DNA from: Parvularcula sp.
Lineage (GTDB): Bacteria > Pseudomonadota > Alphaproteobacteria > Caulobacterales > Parvularculaceae
Length of the DNA: 64,000 bases
Assembly (NCBI GenBank): GCA_002704915.1
Contig: PAIP01000062.1
Span: 176,103 to 240,102 of the forward strand
Direction: 5' to 3'
Positions within the stretch are counted from its first letter, which is position 1, and the number at the start of each line of letters is the position of its first letter. Below the pieces are notes generated by a model. That model was given only the letters and a program-made list of their open reading frames with translations. It was not told the origin of the DNA and made no database searches. Made by a program: the position numbers and the translations under genes. Positions 19,052 to 27,486 of the stretch are shown piece by piece.

Positions 19052-19210
19052 TCACGCCATAAACAGGATAGCCCGCAAGAGATAAGAAACACCGGCCACC
19101 GCGATCAGGCCGGCGAGTGCGAGAGCGACAAACCAGATGAGCCGGCGCATCAGCGGCGCGGGTCTTTCACCCTCCGCAGGCGGGCCAACGGGTTTAATGG
19201 GATCAGCCAT
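19052..19210 (-). CDS. DUF2474-type small subunit of cytochrome bd oxidase (CydX-like)
   Basis: A 52-residue protein, ATG 19208-19210, TGA 19052-19054. A Pro-rich cytoplasmic start (PIKPVGPP) is followed by LMRRLIWFVALALAGLIAVA and a second half of the same single transmembrane helix ending RAILFMA. The RRLIWFVALALAG pattern matches the DUF2474 family found downstream of CioAB-type cytochrome bd genes; such peptides stabilise the oxidase like CydX. Its ATG overlaps the cydB stop by eight bases (ATGGCTGA), strongly suggesting coupled translation. It is short enough to be missed by automatic calling. Confidence 0.82.
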   Translation of the reverse strand: MADPIKPVGPPAEGERPAPLMRRLIWFVALALAGLIAVAGVSYLLRAILFMA

Positions 19211-20240
19211 GATAGCCGTCGCCCGGCTTCACCTTTCCCCAGAAGAGGGAATAGACATAGCCCGTATAGATGAGGATCACCGGCAGCATGACGGCGGCCC
19301 CGACAAGCATCAGCCCCAGCGCATTGTCCCGCGCCGCCGTCTCCCAGATGGTCTTGGCGAAGGGCACGTTATAGGGGAACAATGAAACGGCGAGGCCGAG
19401 ATAGCCGGTGAGAAACACGCCAGCGCTTAAAAGATAAGGCCGCCAGTCGGGCGATTTTTCCGGTTTCATCACGATATCGCGCCAGAGCCACGCGATCAGG
19501 GCGGCGGTGACGATCGGCACGGGCGCGACCTTGATGAATTTCGCAAAATCGATGGCCGTCATGGAAACGCCCCAGCGTTCGGTGACGCGCGGATCGATGG
19601 AAAGCGTGGCGAGACTCACCGCCGCCATGGCGAGCGTGGCGCCGAGAAGCGCGCGCCGGGCCCATTTACGCGCGCCCTCTTGCGTTGCGCCCTCTGTTTT
19701 GAGGATCAGCCAGGACGAACCGAGAAGGACATAACCGGTCACGACCGAGAGAGCTGTCATTACGGAAAAGGGCGTCAACCAGTCGAACGGTCCGCCGCCA
19801 TAGGCCCGGCCCTCGACTGTGACCCCTTGCACGAAAGCGCCGAGGATAAGCCCCTGCATGGCCGCAGCCGCGAAAGAGCCGCCGGCGAAGGCGCCGTTCC
19901 AGAAGCGCTTGGTGGTTTTGCGCACCGCCTTGTGGCGAAACTCGAAAGCGACGCCGCGAAAAATCAGCGCCGCCAGCATGATGATGACCGGAAGATAAAA
20001 AGCCGGCATCAGGATGGCGTAAGCGAGCGGAAAGGCAGCAAACAGCCCACCGCCGCCGAGCACCAGCCAGGTTTCGTTGCCGTCCCAGACCGGCTCGATG
20101 GCCGCTGTCATCATGGATCGTTCTTCCTCGTCATCGGCGAAATGGCAAAGCATGCCGACGCCGAGATCGAAGCCGTCGAGCAGCACATAGAGCATCACGG
20201 CGATGGCGATGAGTCCGGCCCATATCAGGGGGAGATCCAT
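19203..20240 (-). CDS. cydB: Cytochrome bd ubiquinol oxidase subunit II
   Basis: 345 residues from ATG 20240, with GGAGG eight bases upstream. It has eight to nine hydrophobic segments. The opening MDLPLIWAGLIAIAVMLYVLLDGFDLGVGML is the classic start of CydB (broken here only in part). EPVWDGNETWLVLGGGG, GVAFEFRHKA, GGGPFDWLTPFSV and FPYNVP also match. With CydA it oxidises ubiquinol and reduces oxygen at low oxygen or under nitrosative or cyanide stress. It lies between cydA, ten bases upstream, and the DUF2474 gene, which it overlaps. Confidence 0.95.
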   Translation of the reverse strand: MDLPLIWAGLIAIAVMLYVLLDGFDLGVGMLCHFADDEEERSMMTAAIEPVWDGNETWLVLGGGGLFAAFPLAYAILMPAFYLPVIIMLAALIFRGVAFEFRHKAVRKTTKRFWNGAFAGGSFAAAAMQGLILGAFVQGVTVEGRAYGGGPFDWLTPFSVMTALSVVTGYVLLGSSWLILKTEGATQEGARKWARRALLGATLAMAAVSLATLSIDPRVTERWGVSMTAIDFAKFIKVAPVPIVTAALIAWLWRDIVMKPEKSPDWRPYLLSAGVFLTGYLGLAVSLFPYNVPFAKTIWETAARDNALGLMLVGAAVMLPVILIYTGYVYSLFWGKVKPGDGYHG

Positions 20241-20250
20241 ATTGCGCCTC

Positions 20251-21651
20251 CTACGCCTCGTCTTCCGCCGTTTCGGCGGGCTCGTCCACGGAACCCAGCG
20301 GCGAGCCTGGCGCGCGCCGCTCTTTTTCCGGCGGCCCTGCGGGCTGGTCGTCAAACCCTCTGGTGGCGATGCGGCCCATATAGACGACGCCCGCGGTGAA
20401 AACGATGGCGTAAACGATCATGAAGATGAGAAGGCTCGCCCCCACCTGTCCAACGACCACGGGCGCCACGCTGTCTTCGGTGCGCAATGCTCCGTATACG
20501 GTATAGGGCTGACGGCCAACCTCGGCCGTCACCCAGCCGGAAATGACGGCGATGAAACCGAGCGCGCCGCCGGGAACGGCGAGCCAGTGAAACAGGCCCG
20601 GCGACTGGATGCGGTCCTTGCGCCACAGCCACAATCCCCACCAGCCGATGGCGAGAAGGCCGAGGCCCGCGCCCACCATGATGCGGAAGGCCCAGAAGGT
20701 GATGAAGACCGGGGGACGGTCTTCTTTTGGAAAGTCCTTGAGGCCGCGCAGCTCGTCGCCGCCGGCGAAGAGATAGTCGCTGGTGTTCGGGATTTCGAGC
20801 TTGAGGCGCGTGGTCTCGGCTTCTTCATCTGGAATGCCGAACAGGATAGTTCCCTGCTTGTCGGCGGTTTCCCACCATCCTTCCATGGCGGCGATTTTCG
20901 CCGGCTGGTGGTGATGGGCCACTTCGCCGGACCAGTGACCCGCCCAGATCTGGAGCGGCATCAGGAGTGCGAGCGTTCCCGCCGCCATGCGCATCTGATA
21001 GCGCGTGGGCTGCGTGACCCGGTCGCGCAACACCTGGACCGCGCCGGCGGCCATCACCACAGCGGCGGTGGTGATATAGGCGGCGAGCATCATATGGACG
21101 AAACGCGAGGGGAAACTCGGGTTGAAAATGACTTCGAGCCAGTCGGTCGCGTAAAACTTTCCTTCCGCGTCGATGGCGTAGCCCGCCGGGGTTTGCATCC
21201 AGCTATTGGCGGAGAGGATCCAGAATGCGGAAATGGTGGTGCCGATGGCGACGGCGCAAGTTGCGATGAAATGGAGGCGCGGTCCCACGCGTTTCCAGCC
21301 GAACAGCATGACGCCGAGAAAGGTCGCCTCAAGGAAAAACGCCGTCAGCACTTCGTAACCGAGCAAGGGGCCGATGACCGAGCCCGCCTTGTCGGAGAAG
21401 ACCGACCAGTTGGTGCCGAACTGGTAACTCATGACCACGCCGGAAACGACGCCCATGGCGAAGGCGAGGGCGAAGATTTTCACCCAGTGAAGATAGAGCT
21501 TCAGAAAAACATCGCGCTTGGTTTTCAGCCACAGCGCCTCGCATACCGCCAAAAAGGATGCGAGCCCGATCGTGAAAGCGGGAAACATGATGTGAAAGGC
21601 GACGACAAAAGCAAATTGCAGCCGCGACAAAATCAACGCGTCAAGTTCCAT
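20251..21651 (-). CDS. cydA: Cytochrome bd ubiquinol oxidase subunit I (CIO type, short Q-loop)
   Basis: A 466-residue haem-binding subunit. LILSRLQFAFVVAFHIMFPA carries the first axial His (residue 20). VMSYQFGTNW, GYEVLTAFFLEATFLGVMLFGW, NSWMQTPAGY and RFVHMMLAAY follow. The GWVTAEVGRQPY motif near the C-terminus replaces the usual final Trp of GRQPW by Tyr. The quinol loop is short, as in cyanide-insensitive oxidases. GGAG precedes ATG 21651 by seven bases. First gene of cydA-cydB-DUF2474; divergent from a GST gene. No FNR-type palindrome was recognised in the 162-base gap. Confidence 0.95.
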   Translation of the reverse strand: MELDALILSRLQFAFVVAFHIMFPAFTIGLASFLAVCEALWLKTKRDVFLKLYLHWVKIFALAFAMGVVSGVVMSYQFGTNWSVFSDKAGSVIGPLLGYEVLTAFFLEATFLGVMLFGWKRVGPRLHFIATCAVAIGTTISAFWILSANSWMQTPAGYAIDAEGKFYATDWLEVIFNPSFPSRFVHMMLAAYITTAAVVMAAGAVQVLRDRVTQPTRYQMRMAAGTLALLMPLQIWAGHWSGEVAHHHQPAKIAAMEGWWETADKQGTILFGIPDEEAETTRLKLEIPNTSDYLFAGGDELRGLKDFPKEDRPPVFITFWAFRIMVGAGLGLLAIGWWGLWLWRKDRIQSPGLFHWLAVPGGALGFIAVISGWVTAEVGRQPYTVYGALRTEDSVAPVVVGQVGASLLIFMIVYAIVFTAGVVYMGRIATRGFDDQPAGPPEKERRAPGSPLGSVDEPAETAEDEA

Positions 21652-21813
21652 TTGGAAACTCCATTGCGTGCGGTTCGTCCTATAGGCGCTTGGGCGGCGT
21701 CTCGGAACACAAGTTCAGCGGGACCTGTTGCCGCATTCGCGCGTTTGCGGCGCTGCGCGCGGCGCTTGCGCCGGCGCGCCGGGGATTTATGCTGGGCGGA
21801 TAAGGAGACGCCC

Positions 21814-22431
21814 ATGTCATTGAAATTGATACACTTTCCCATGACCCGCAGTCTGCGCGTCGTCTGGGCCGGATATGAGCTTGGCCTCGATCTCGACATT
21901 GAAACGCGACCCTTTGACCGGGCGAAGCTGAAACAGCCGGATTATCTGAAACTCAATCCGGTGGGCAAGACGCCAGTGTTTTTCGATGGCGACAAACGCA
22001 TGATCGAGTCGGTGGCGATCATCGAATATCTCGCCAATAAATACGCGGATGGAAAGCTTTCGAGGAATGCTTCGCATACGGATTATGGTGACTATCTGCA
22101 ATGGATGGAGTTCGGCGAGGCCGGCATGGGCGGTTATGTGGGCCAGCTTCTTGGCCACTCCATGTTGTTGCCGGAGGAACAGCGCATCGAAGCGATGCGT
22201 ATCTGGGCTGAGACTGAGATGAAAACTTGTCTCGGTTTTCTGGAGAGCAGCCTTGGTGATGACGGTTATCTGCTGGACGAGTTCTCGCTGGCGGATATTT
22301 CCATCGGATACATCCTGTTTCTCGTGAAAATCTCGCGCAACGGCGGATTGATGGGGGAGAAAACGGCGGCTTATTTTGCGCGCCTTTCAGAACGTGATGG
22401 GTGGAAGCGCGCCTCGGCGCTGAAACCGTAG
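21814..22431 (+). CDS. Glutathione S-transferase family protein
   Basis: 205 residues from ATG 21814, with AAGGAG seven bases upstream. The open frame extends far to the left through the antisense of cydAB, but only this part is coding. An N-terminal thioredoxin-like half (KLIHFPMTRSLRVVWAGYELG, NPVGKTPVFFDGDKRMIESVAI with the glutathione-binding ES pair) is followed by an all-helical half (SLADISIGYILFL). A typical soluble GST of the bacterial clade with a catalytic Ser/Arg-type N-terminus (MTRSLR). Substrate unknown. Confidence 0.85.
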   Translation: MSLKLIHFPMTRSLRVVWAGYELGLDLDIETRPFDRAKLKQPDYLKLNPVGKTPVFFDGDKRMIESVAIIEYLANKYADGKLSRNASHTDYGDYLQWMEFGEAGMGGYVGQLLGHSMLLPEEQRIEAMRIWAETEMKTCLGFLESSLGDDGYLLDEFSLADISIGYILFLVKISRNGGLMGEKTAAYFARLSERDGWKRASALKP

Positions 22432-22628
22432 ATTGAGAAAAGAAAAACGCCGCGGCGTCTCCCCACGCCACGACGTTCTCTTCCCCCTGAGCCGGCCCCT
22501 GAGAAGCATTGGCCCAGTCGGCGCTCCATATCGCTTTCGCGACTCTCCCCCAGCGCGCCTTGGCCGCTTTATGGCTCTTTTCCGGGCCTTATGATTGTAA
22601 AAATTGGCCATGGTGCCCATCTCCAAAA

Positions 22629-22663
22629 TTATATAGACATCTATATTATAGTCGTCTATATAA
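22629..22663. promoter_or_regulatory. Inverted repeat, candidate operator for the nitroreductase-marR operon
   Basis: A perfect 10-bp inverted repeat TTATATAGAC / GTCTATATAA with a 15-bp spacer. Within it two tandem near-palindromes, ATAGACATCTAT (22633-22644) and ATAGTCGTCTAT (22648-22659), sit 15 bp apart. The AT-rich block contrasts with its GC-rich surroundings and ends 25 bases before the nitroreductase start, so it covers the likely promoter. The MarR gene at the end of the operon is the obvious candidate regulator (inference). Confidence 0.6.
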
Positions 22664-22688
22664 GTTTCAGAGAGAGGGAGACAAATCC

Positions 22689-23864
22689 ATGGCGACAAGA
22701 CGGGCGATATTATGGACGGGCGTGGGCGGCGTGGCCCTGATGGGAGCGGGGCTTGGCGCGCTCTTGCATTCCGATCTGTCAGAGGCGCGCGCGCCCTGGC
22801 GTGCGGTGGGCGCGGGGTTCGGCGATAAACGGCTTGACGCGCTCTCTTACGCGGTTCTCGCGCCGAGCCCGCACAATATGCAGCCATGGCTCATTGCGCT
22901 CGATGATGACGACAATGCGCTGACGCTCTACTGCGATCTTGATCGCCGCCTGCCCGAGACAGACCCGCAAGACCGTCAGATCGTGATCGGCCTCGGCGCC
23001 TTTCTGGAGATCATGCGACAGGCGGCGGCCGAGCAGGGATATGCTTTGGAAGTCGACGCCTTTCCGCAAGGCGCAGCGGCGCCGCGCCTCGATCAGCGGC
23101 CGGTTGCGACAGTGCGGTTTGTGAAAGATGCATCGGCGGCAAAAGATCCTTTATTCGCGCATATTCCGGCCCGGCGCACATCGCGTGTTCCGTTCGATCA
23201 GGGCCGTCCGGTGAGCGCGGATATCTTGAAGGCGCTCGACAGCGTGCTGCGGCCGGAAGACGGCGAGTTTGAATGGGCCAATGATGCCGAGAATATAAGC
23301 GAGCTGAAACGCATCTGCCGCGATGGCTGGATAGCAGAAGTGGGCGCGCCCGGACCGCACCGTGAATCGATGCGCCTCACCCGCATTGGTGAAAAGGAAA
23401 TCAACGCTGCCCCGGACGGCATTTCTCTCGCCGGTCCCGTGATGGAGGGTTTGCACTTCGCCGGCGTGCTGACGCGGGAGAAAATGAGCGATCCGGATTC
23501 AGTCGCCAATGTGGAAACCATCAACTTCTATAACGGGCTGATTGACAGCGCCATGGCGTTTGGCTGGCTCTCGACGGCTGGTAATTCCCGTACGGATCAA
23601 TTGCGCGCCGGCGCGGGATGGGTGCGGCTGCATCTCGCGGCGACGCAGCGCGGCCTTTCCATGCAGCCCTTGAGCCAGGTGCTGCAGGAATTTTCCGAAA
23701 TGGCGGAATATTATGAAGAAATTCATGACTTTACAGGAATTCGCGCGCCGCAGGGACCGCGCGACGGGCGGCTGCAGGGCCTGTTCCGTTTCGGCTACGG
23801 GGCGACCCCCGCGCCGGCGCCGCGCTGGCCACTGGAAACAAGGCTGATCGCCGCCGATGCGTGA
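22689..23864 (+). CDS. Acg-like nitroreductase family protein with Tat-like signal
   Basis: 391 residues from ATG 22689, with GAGAGGGAG eight bases upstream; the longer open frame has no such site. The N-terminus TRRAILWTGVGGVALMGAG has a twin arginine before a hydrophobic stretch, suggesting Tat export or membrane anchoring. The body has nitroreductase/Acg features: LSYAVLAPSPHNMQPW near the start (FMN-binding), DRRLPETDPQDRQIVIGLGAFLE, IPARRTSRVPFD and WLSTAGNSRTDQLRAGAGWVRLHL. Acg proteins bind FMN; the reaction is unknown. It overlaps marR by eight bases, and a candidate operator precedes it. Confidence 0.82.
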   Translation: MATRRAILWTGVGGVALMGAGLGALLHSDLSEARAPWRAVGAGFGDKRLDALSYAVLAPSPHNMQPWLIALDDDDNALTLYCDLDRRLPETDPQDRQIVIGLGAFLEIMRQAAAEQGYALEVDAFPQGAAAPRLDQRPVATVRFVKDASAAKDPLFAHIPARRTSRVPFDQGRPVSADILKALDSVLRPEDGEFEWANDAENISELKRICRDGWIAEVGAPGPHRESMRLTRIGEKEINAAPDGISLAGPVMEGLHFAGVLTREKMSDPDSVANVETINFYNGLIDSAMAFGWLSTAGNSRTDQLRAGAGWVRLHLAATQRGLSMQPLSQVLQEFSEMAEYYEEIHDFTGIRAPQGPRDGRLQGLFRFGYGATPAPAPRWPLETRLIAADA

Positions 23865-24327
23865 GCATGAAGAAAAGGCTGAAGCGGGATTGCCGGGCGA
23901 TCCGGTCCTCTTCAAGGTGCTCACGGAGATCTCCATCATCTCCAATCTCGCCGACCGCGAGTTCGAACGGTTGATGCCGGGCGGTTTGACGCTGGCGCAA
24001 TTCGGCGTGCTCAACCATCTCTTGCGTCTCGGCGTGCAGCAGACGATCGGCGAGATTGCGTCGGCCATGACCGTCGCCCAGCCCACCATGTCCTCCACCG
24101 TCAAAAAGCTTGTGGACAAAAACTATGTGGAACTTGTTCCGGATACGGAGGATCGCCGGGTTAAACGGGTGAAGGTGACAAGGGCGGGCCGCACCGCCCG
24201 CGACCGCGCCGTCAAGGCGGTGGCGCCCGGCCTCGCCCTGTTGAAGGAGGGAACGCCCGACGCTGACTGGAGCGCCATGCTGAGCGAGCTGACGCGCCTT
24301 AGAATAGTAATAGATTCAAAAGTCTAG
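23857..24327 (+). CDS. MarR family transcriptional regulator
   Basis: A 156-residue winged-helix regulator. LTLAQFGVLNHLLRLGVQQTIGEIASAMTVAQPTMSSTVKKLVDKNYVEL is the MarR helix-turn-helix followed by the wing residues DTEDRRVKRVKVT (given in parts). The protein begins eight bases before the nitroreductase stop, so the two are co-expressed. MarR proteins usually repress their own operon and are released by phenolic or oxidant ligands; the tandem palindromes before the nitroreductase gene fit that. Ligand unknown. Confidence 0.9.
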   Translation: MREHEEKAEAGLPGDPVLFKVLTEISIISNLADREFERLMPGGLTLAQFGVLNHLLRLGVQQTIGEIASAMTVAQPTMSSTVKKLVDKNYVELVPDTEDRRVKRVKVTRAGRTARDRAVKAVAPGLALLKEGTPDADWSAMLSELTRLRIVIDSKV

Positions 24328-24857
24328 CGCGCCGGAAACGCCTTCGGATTGCGCAGGATCGCCGCCGAGACAAGGGCGACGACAAGCCCCACAGGGAAGA
24401 TCTCAAGGAAAGTGATGGGCAGGCGGTAGGCCGGATTTTGATACTGGGCGATGAGCTTCGCCATCTCTGCGCGTATTTTCTGGAGCTCTTCCGCGCTTGC
24501 GCCGGCGGCCTCTTTCCTCGCGATTATGCCCTTTGAATATTCCTCGATGAAGGCGTAATCGGTTGCCGCGAGATTGATCTCCCATCCGATGACGTAAAAG
24601 ACGCCGGCGACAGCGGCGATGGCGAGGCCGAGCCCGAAAGCCGGTCCGAATTTGATGACGCCGCCAAGCTCGCGGTCACGATAGCGCTTGACCCCGATGA
24701 AGATCAAAACCAGCGCAACGACCATGATCGTGTAGCCGAAGGCGGCGCCGCCGGTAGGCGGCGCGCCATGCCCGCCGGCCATCATCATCCCGGCGATCAT
24801 CACGCCGATGACAATCGAGCCGGAAAGGGCGCCGTAAATAAGAGCGGTCCTGAGCAT
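24324..24857 (-). CDS. DUF4199 family membrane protein
   Basis: 177 residues from ATG 24857 (GGAG upstream); longer frames run into the VOC gene. Four hydrophobic segments are visible: ALIYGALSGSIVIGVMIAG, FGYTIMVVALVLIFIGVKRYRD, FGPAFGLGLAIAAVAGVFYVIGWE (in part) and ITFLEIFPVGLVVALVSAAIL. The KRYRDRELGG loop and a GAxxS-EELQ helical loop of charged residues match DUF4199. Function unknown. It lies downstream of a membrane LuxR protein and a VOC protein on the same strand, a grouping I have seen annotated elsewhere. It overlaps marR's 3' end by four bases. Confidence 0.8.
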   Translation of the reverse strand: MLRTALIYGALSGSIVIGVMIAGMMMAGGHGAPPTGGAAFGYTIMVVALVLIFIGVKRYRDRELGGVIKFGPAFGLGLAIAAVAGVFYVIGWEINLAATDYAFIEEYSKGIIARKEAAGASAEELQKIRAEMAKLIAQYQNPAYRLPITFLEIFPVGLVVALVSAAILRNPKAFPAR

Positions 24858-24879
24858 CGTGATCTCCTTCGCCTTCCAG

Positions 24880-25239
24880 TTATGAAGCTGACGGCGGTTC
24901 GAAAATCGCCAGTTGATTGCCTTCCGGGTCCGTGAACCAGGCGAATTTGCCGCCCCCGCCAGGAATCTCCACAGGGCCCACGGTGATCTCGCCGCCCCCG
25001 GCGCGGATCGCCTCGCAGCCGGCGTCCACATCGGCGACCTCCATATAGATCATGACATAGTTGTGCGGCTCATGACCGAGGGCGGTGACCGCGCCGTCGA
25101 TCCCCTTGCCGCCGCCGGTTTCCATTTCCGTGTTGAACGGCGCCGCTTTCGGGGTCCAGCCGAAGACCTTTTCATAGAAGGCCACGGTCTTTTCCCGGTC
25201 GCGGCAGCCAATATCGAACCGAATGACGGGTGCGCCCAT
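24880..25239 (-). CDS. VOC (glyoxalase/bleomycin-resistance) family protein
   Basis: A 119-residue protein with the paired beta-alpha-beta-beta-beta modules of the VOC fold: VIRFDIGCRDREKTVAFYEKVFGW in the first half and EVADVDAGCEAIRAGGGE, then FAWFTDPEGNQLAIFE in the second. Conserved His/Glu metal positions are partly present (final Glu in AIFEPP). Enzyme or binding protein; substrate unknown. Middle gene of LuxR-VOC-DUF4199 on the minus strand. Confidence 0.85.
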   Translation of the reverse strand: MGAPVIRFDIGCRDREKTVAFYEKVFGWTPKAAPFNTEMETGGGKGIDGAVTALGHEPHNYVMIYMEVADVDAGCEAIRAGGGEITVGPVEIPGGGGKFAWFTDPEGNQLAIFEPPSAS

Positions 25240-25337
25240 GCTTCTCTCCCTTGTTGCAGCATTCTGGCTTTAAGCGTCGCGCAAAACGGGCGGTGGCGCC
25301 ATCGTATAAAGGGGTGAAATCCGCTGTTTTCAGCAAG

Positions 25338-25751
25338 TTACGGGATCAACGCGAGCTCGCGCGCTTTCTGCACGGCCTGGGTGCGGCGCGACACGCCAAG
25401 CTTTTCGTAAAGGCTCGAGACCTGGGTCTTCACGGTGTTGGGCGAGACATTGAAGCGCCGGGCGATCTCCTTGTTGGTAAGGCCGTCGGCGAGGGCGGTA
25501 AGGGTTTCGTGCTCGCGGCTGGTGATCTTGAGGGAGGCGAGCGCCGCCCGGTTGGTTTCGAAATCCGGCGGCGGCGCTTTGCGCGTCAGCCTTGCGCCCG
25601 CCCAGGCGCCGAGCGCGGTAAAACCCGCGGCGATGAGAACGAGATAGATCTCTCCTGCATGGACCCGGGTTACATATTTGAACTCGAGCCAGGAGAGGAT
25701 CAGCGCGGCGAGCGCGAGGGCGAAGGCGTAGAGAGCGATGGTGCGTTTCAC
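25338..25751 (-). CDS. Membrane-anchored LuxR-type transcriptional regulator
   Basis: A 137-residue protein with two N-terminal transmembrane helices (IALYAFALALAALILSWLEF and LVLIAAGFTALGAWAGARL) and a C-terminal LuxR/GerE helix-turn-helix: SREHETLTALADGLTNKEIA, then RFNVSPNTVKTQVSSLYEKLG. No receiver or autoinducer domain is present. It probably controls the VOC and DUF4199 genes that follow it (inference from position). It converges on nothing; the frameshifted GST lies 44 bases upstream on the same strand. Confidence 0.85.
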   Translation of the reverse strand: MKRTIALYAFALALAALILSWLEFKYVTRVHAGEIYLVLIAAGFTALGAWAGARLTRKAPPPDFETNRAALASLKITSREHETLTALADGLTNKEIARRFNVSPNTVKTQVSSLYEKLGVSRRTQAVQKARELALIP

Positions 25752-25795
25752 GGGGACGCAGTCTGCCCAAAAGCGCGCCGATGCTCCAGAGCCTT

Positions 25796-26450
25796 TCAGC
25801 CCTGGGGCGCGTGAGCGTCGATATCGGCGAGTTGGCCAGCGAGGGCTGTTTGAAAGGCGGGCCGCGCCTCCATGCGGGCTTTGTAAACGCCGAGAGGGCC
25901 AAAACTTTCCACCAGACCGGTGTGCATGACGATCCGGAGCACTGTGGTCATGGCGATGTCGGCGACGGTGAACCGGCTGGCGGCGAGATATTCGCGGTCC
26001 TTGAGATGCTCGGCCAGATCGCCAAGGCGTTTTTTGGCGACCTCTTCCACAGAATTACGTGCGCCCTGATACCAGTCCTTGTCGCGGTGGAACCGGTCAT
26101 GCATCACAAGCGCCTGCAATTGCGGCTCGACACTGTTCAGCGCCGCGAAAAGCCATGTGGTCATTTCGTTTCGCGCCTTGGCGTCTTCGGGCGCGAGCGC
26201 GCCGGACTTGCCGGCGAGATGCATGAGGATCGCCCCCCGTTTCGAACATGGTCTCGCCGTCTTCTTCATAGACAGGGATCTGGCCGAAAGGCTGTATGGC
26301 GCGCCAGCCCGGATCGTCGCGTCCGCCAAGAGGAACGAATTTCATCTCATAGGGAAGGCCCGCTTCTTCCAGCGCCCAGCGCAGGCGCAGATCGCGCAAC
26401 AGTCCCCGGGCAAAAGGCGGAACCCAGTCGACCGTGTGTATGGCGATCAT
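25796..26450 (-). pseudogene. Glutathione S-transferase gene broken by a one-base frameshift
   Basis: Two overlapping frames together encode one complete GST. The first, from ATG 26450, gives IAIHTVDWVPPFARGLL to DGETMFETG. The second continues GAILMHLAGKSGALAPED to a stop at 25796. The switch falls in a run of six C on the plus strand (26233-26238); removing one base restores ETGAILMH. The second half is otherwise intact and typical (TVADIAMTTVLRIV). It overlaps the GDPD stop by four bases (ATGA). A sequencing or assembly error in the homopolymer is as likely as a real mutation. Confidence 0.85.
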
Positions 26451-27418
26451 AAGTCCGCGCCGCTCCGTGTGACGCCGCATTCCCCGGCCTCAGGCGCGCG
26501 GCCCGCAGCCGCAAGCGCAGCGAAAGCCTCGCGCGGCCGGTCCGTGGCGATGATGTCCGCGCCCTGGCTGGCAATGTCGGCATAGAGCGCTTCATAGCCC
26601 GATTTTGCGATGTCATTATCGATGGAATCCGCGCCGCCAAGGGTGCCGAAAATGACTTCCACATCGCGGCTGTTGAGGATCGAGAACAGGCGTGGACGCG
26701 GATCCTCGATGCCGGTAAAGCCGAGGATCCGGTCATCGGGAATGCCTGCGGCAACGGCGCGGTTCAGTTCCGACTGGGTGTCGAGGGAGAGCGAGATCAT
26801 GGCTCCAGGCAACAGCTCATGCAGCTTCGCGGCGGAGGCCATGGAATAGGCGATGAGGATCACCCGATCCTCCGCATCCTGATTTTTTACCTCCGCGGCC
26901 ACGTCTTCATAGCGAGTCGTCTTTTTGAAATCGATTTCGAGAATGGTGCGCCCCTCGGCCCAGCGAAGCGCATCGTCGAACCGCGTCGGCGCGAAGCCGG
27001 TCTCGCGGCCGTCGTTGTCTTCGAGCTGCAGCCGGGAGATCTCGCTCCAGGGCATTACATCCGCCGCGCCCCGGCCTGTCGTGGTGCGCTCCAGCGTATC
27101 GTCATGATGGAGATAGAGAACGCCGTCGGCGGAAGTCGCCACATCGATTTCCATGAGCGCCGGCACGTCGGTCATCAGCGCCGCCATGGTCTGAAGCGCG
27201 TTCTCGGGATAGCCGGGATAAGGACCGCCCCGGTGGGCGGCGACCAGCGTCGCGCCCTCTTCCTCCAGACAGTCGAAAAAGGCGTTCAGATCGCCGCCGG
27301 GATCAATGGCCCAGCCAGCGTCGTCTATATCTGCAACTGTGTTGGTCACAGAGTCTGAACACCCAAATGCGAGTATGGAAACTAAGCCCAAACCCAACGC
27401 AACATATTGTTTTTTCAA
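26447..27418 (-). CDS. Glycerophosphodiester phosphodiesterase lipoprotein
   Basis: 323 residues, probably from TTG 27418, seven bases after GGAGG (another TTG directly precedes it). A lipoprotein signal ends in the lipobox AFGC. The GDPD barrel carries its catalytic residues: VAAHRGG with the catalytic His, PENAL, MEIDVATSADGVLYLHHDD with the metal-binding Glu/Asp and second catalytic His, LERTTTGRG, and late ILEIDFK. It hydrolyses glycerophosphodiesters to glycerol-3-phosphate and an alcohol. Anchoring to a membrane suggests periplasmic scavenging. It overlaps the broken GST. Confidence 0.88.
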   Translation of the reverse strand: MKKQYVALGLGLVSILAFGCSDSVTNTVADIDDAGWAIDPGGDLNAFFDCLEEEGATLVAAHRGGPYPGYPENALQTMAALMTDVPALMEIDVATSADGVLYLHHDDTLERTTTGRGAADVMPWSEISRLQLEDNDGRETGFAPTRFDDALRWAEGRTILEIDFKKTTRYEDVAAEVKNQDAEDRVILIAYSMASAAKLHELLPGAMISLSLDTQSELNRAVAAGIPDDRILGFTGIEDPRPRLFSILNSRDVEVIFGTLGGADSIDNDIAKSGYEALYADIASQGADIIATDRPREAFAALAAAGRAPEAGECGVTRSGADL

Positions 27419-27443
27419 CAAATATCCTCCGGAGATATTAAAG

Positions 27444-27477
27444 CAAAAAGGTCCGGCGCCGTGACGGCGCCGGGACC
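27444..27477 (-). terminator. Intrinsic terminator after the DUF4410 lipoprotein gene
   Basis: A GC hairpin (GGTCCGGCGCCG / CGGCGCCGGGACC, one-base bulge, 3-base loop) at 27450-27477. On the minus strand it is followed by a T-run (CTTTTTGC), just after the stop at 27487. The plus strand lacks a T-run. Confidence 0.75.
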
Positions 27478-27486
27478 GAAAAAGGC

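Noticed and set aside
20203..21813. Long plus-strand frame running into the GST gene
   Set aside because: It is the antisense of cydA/cydB with repetitive His/Gly/Arg composition. The GST has its own AAGGAG and ATG at 21814.
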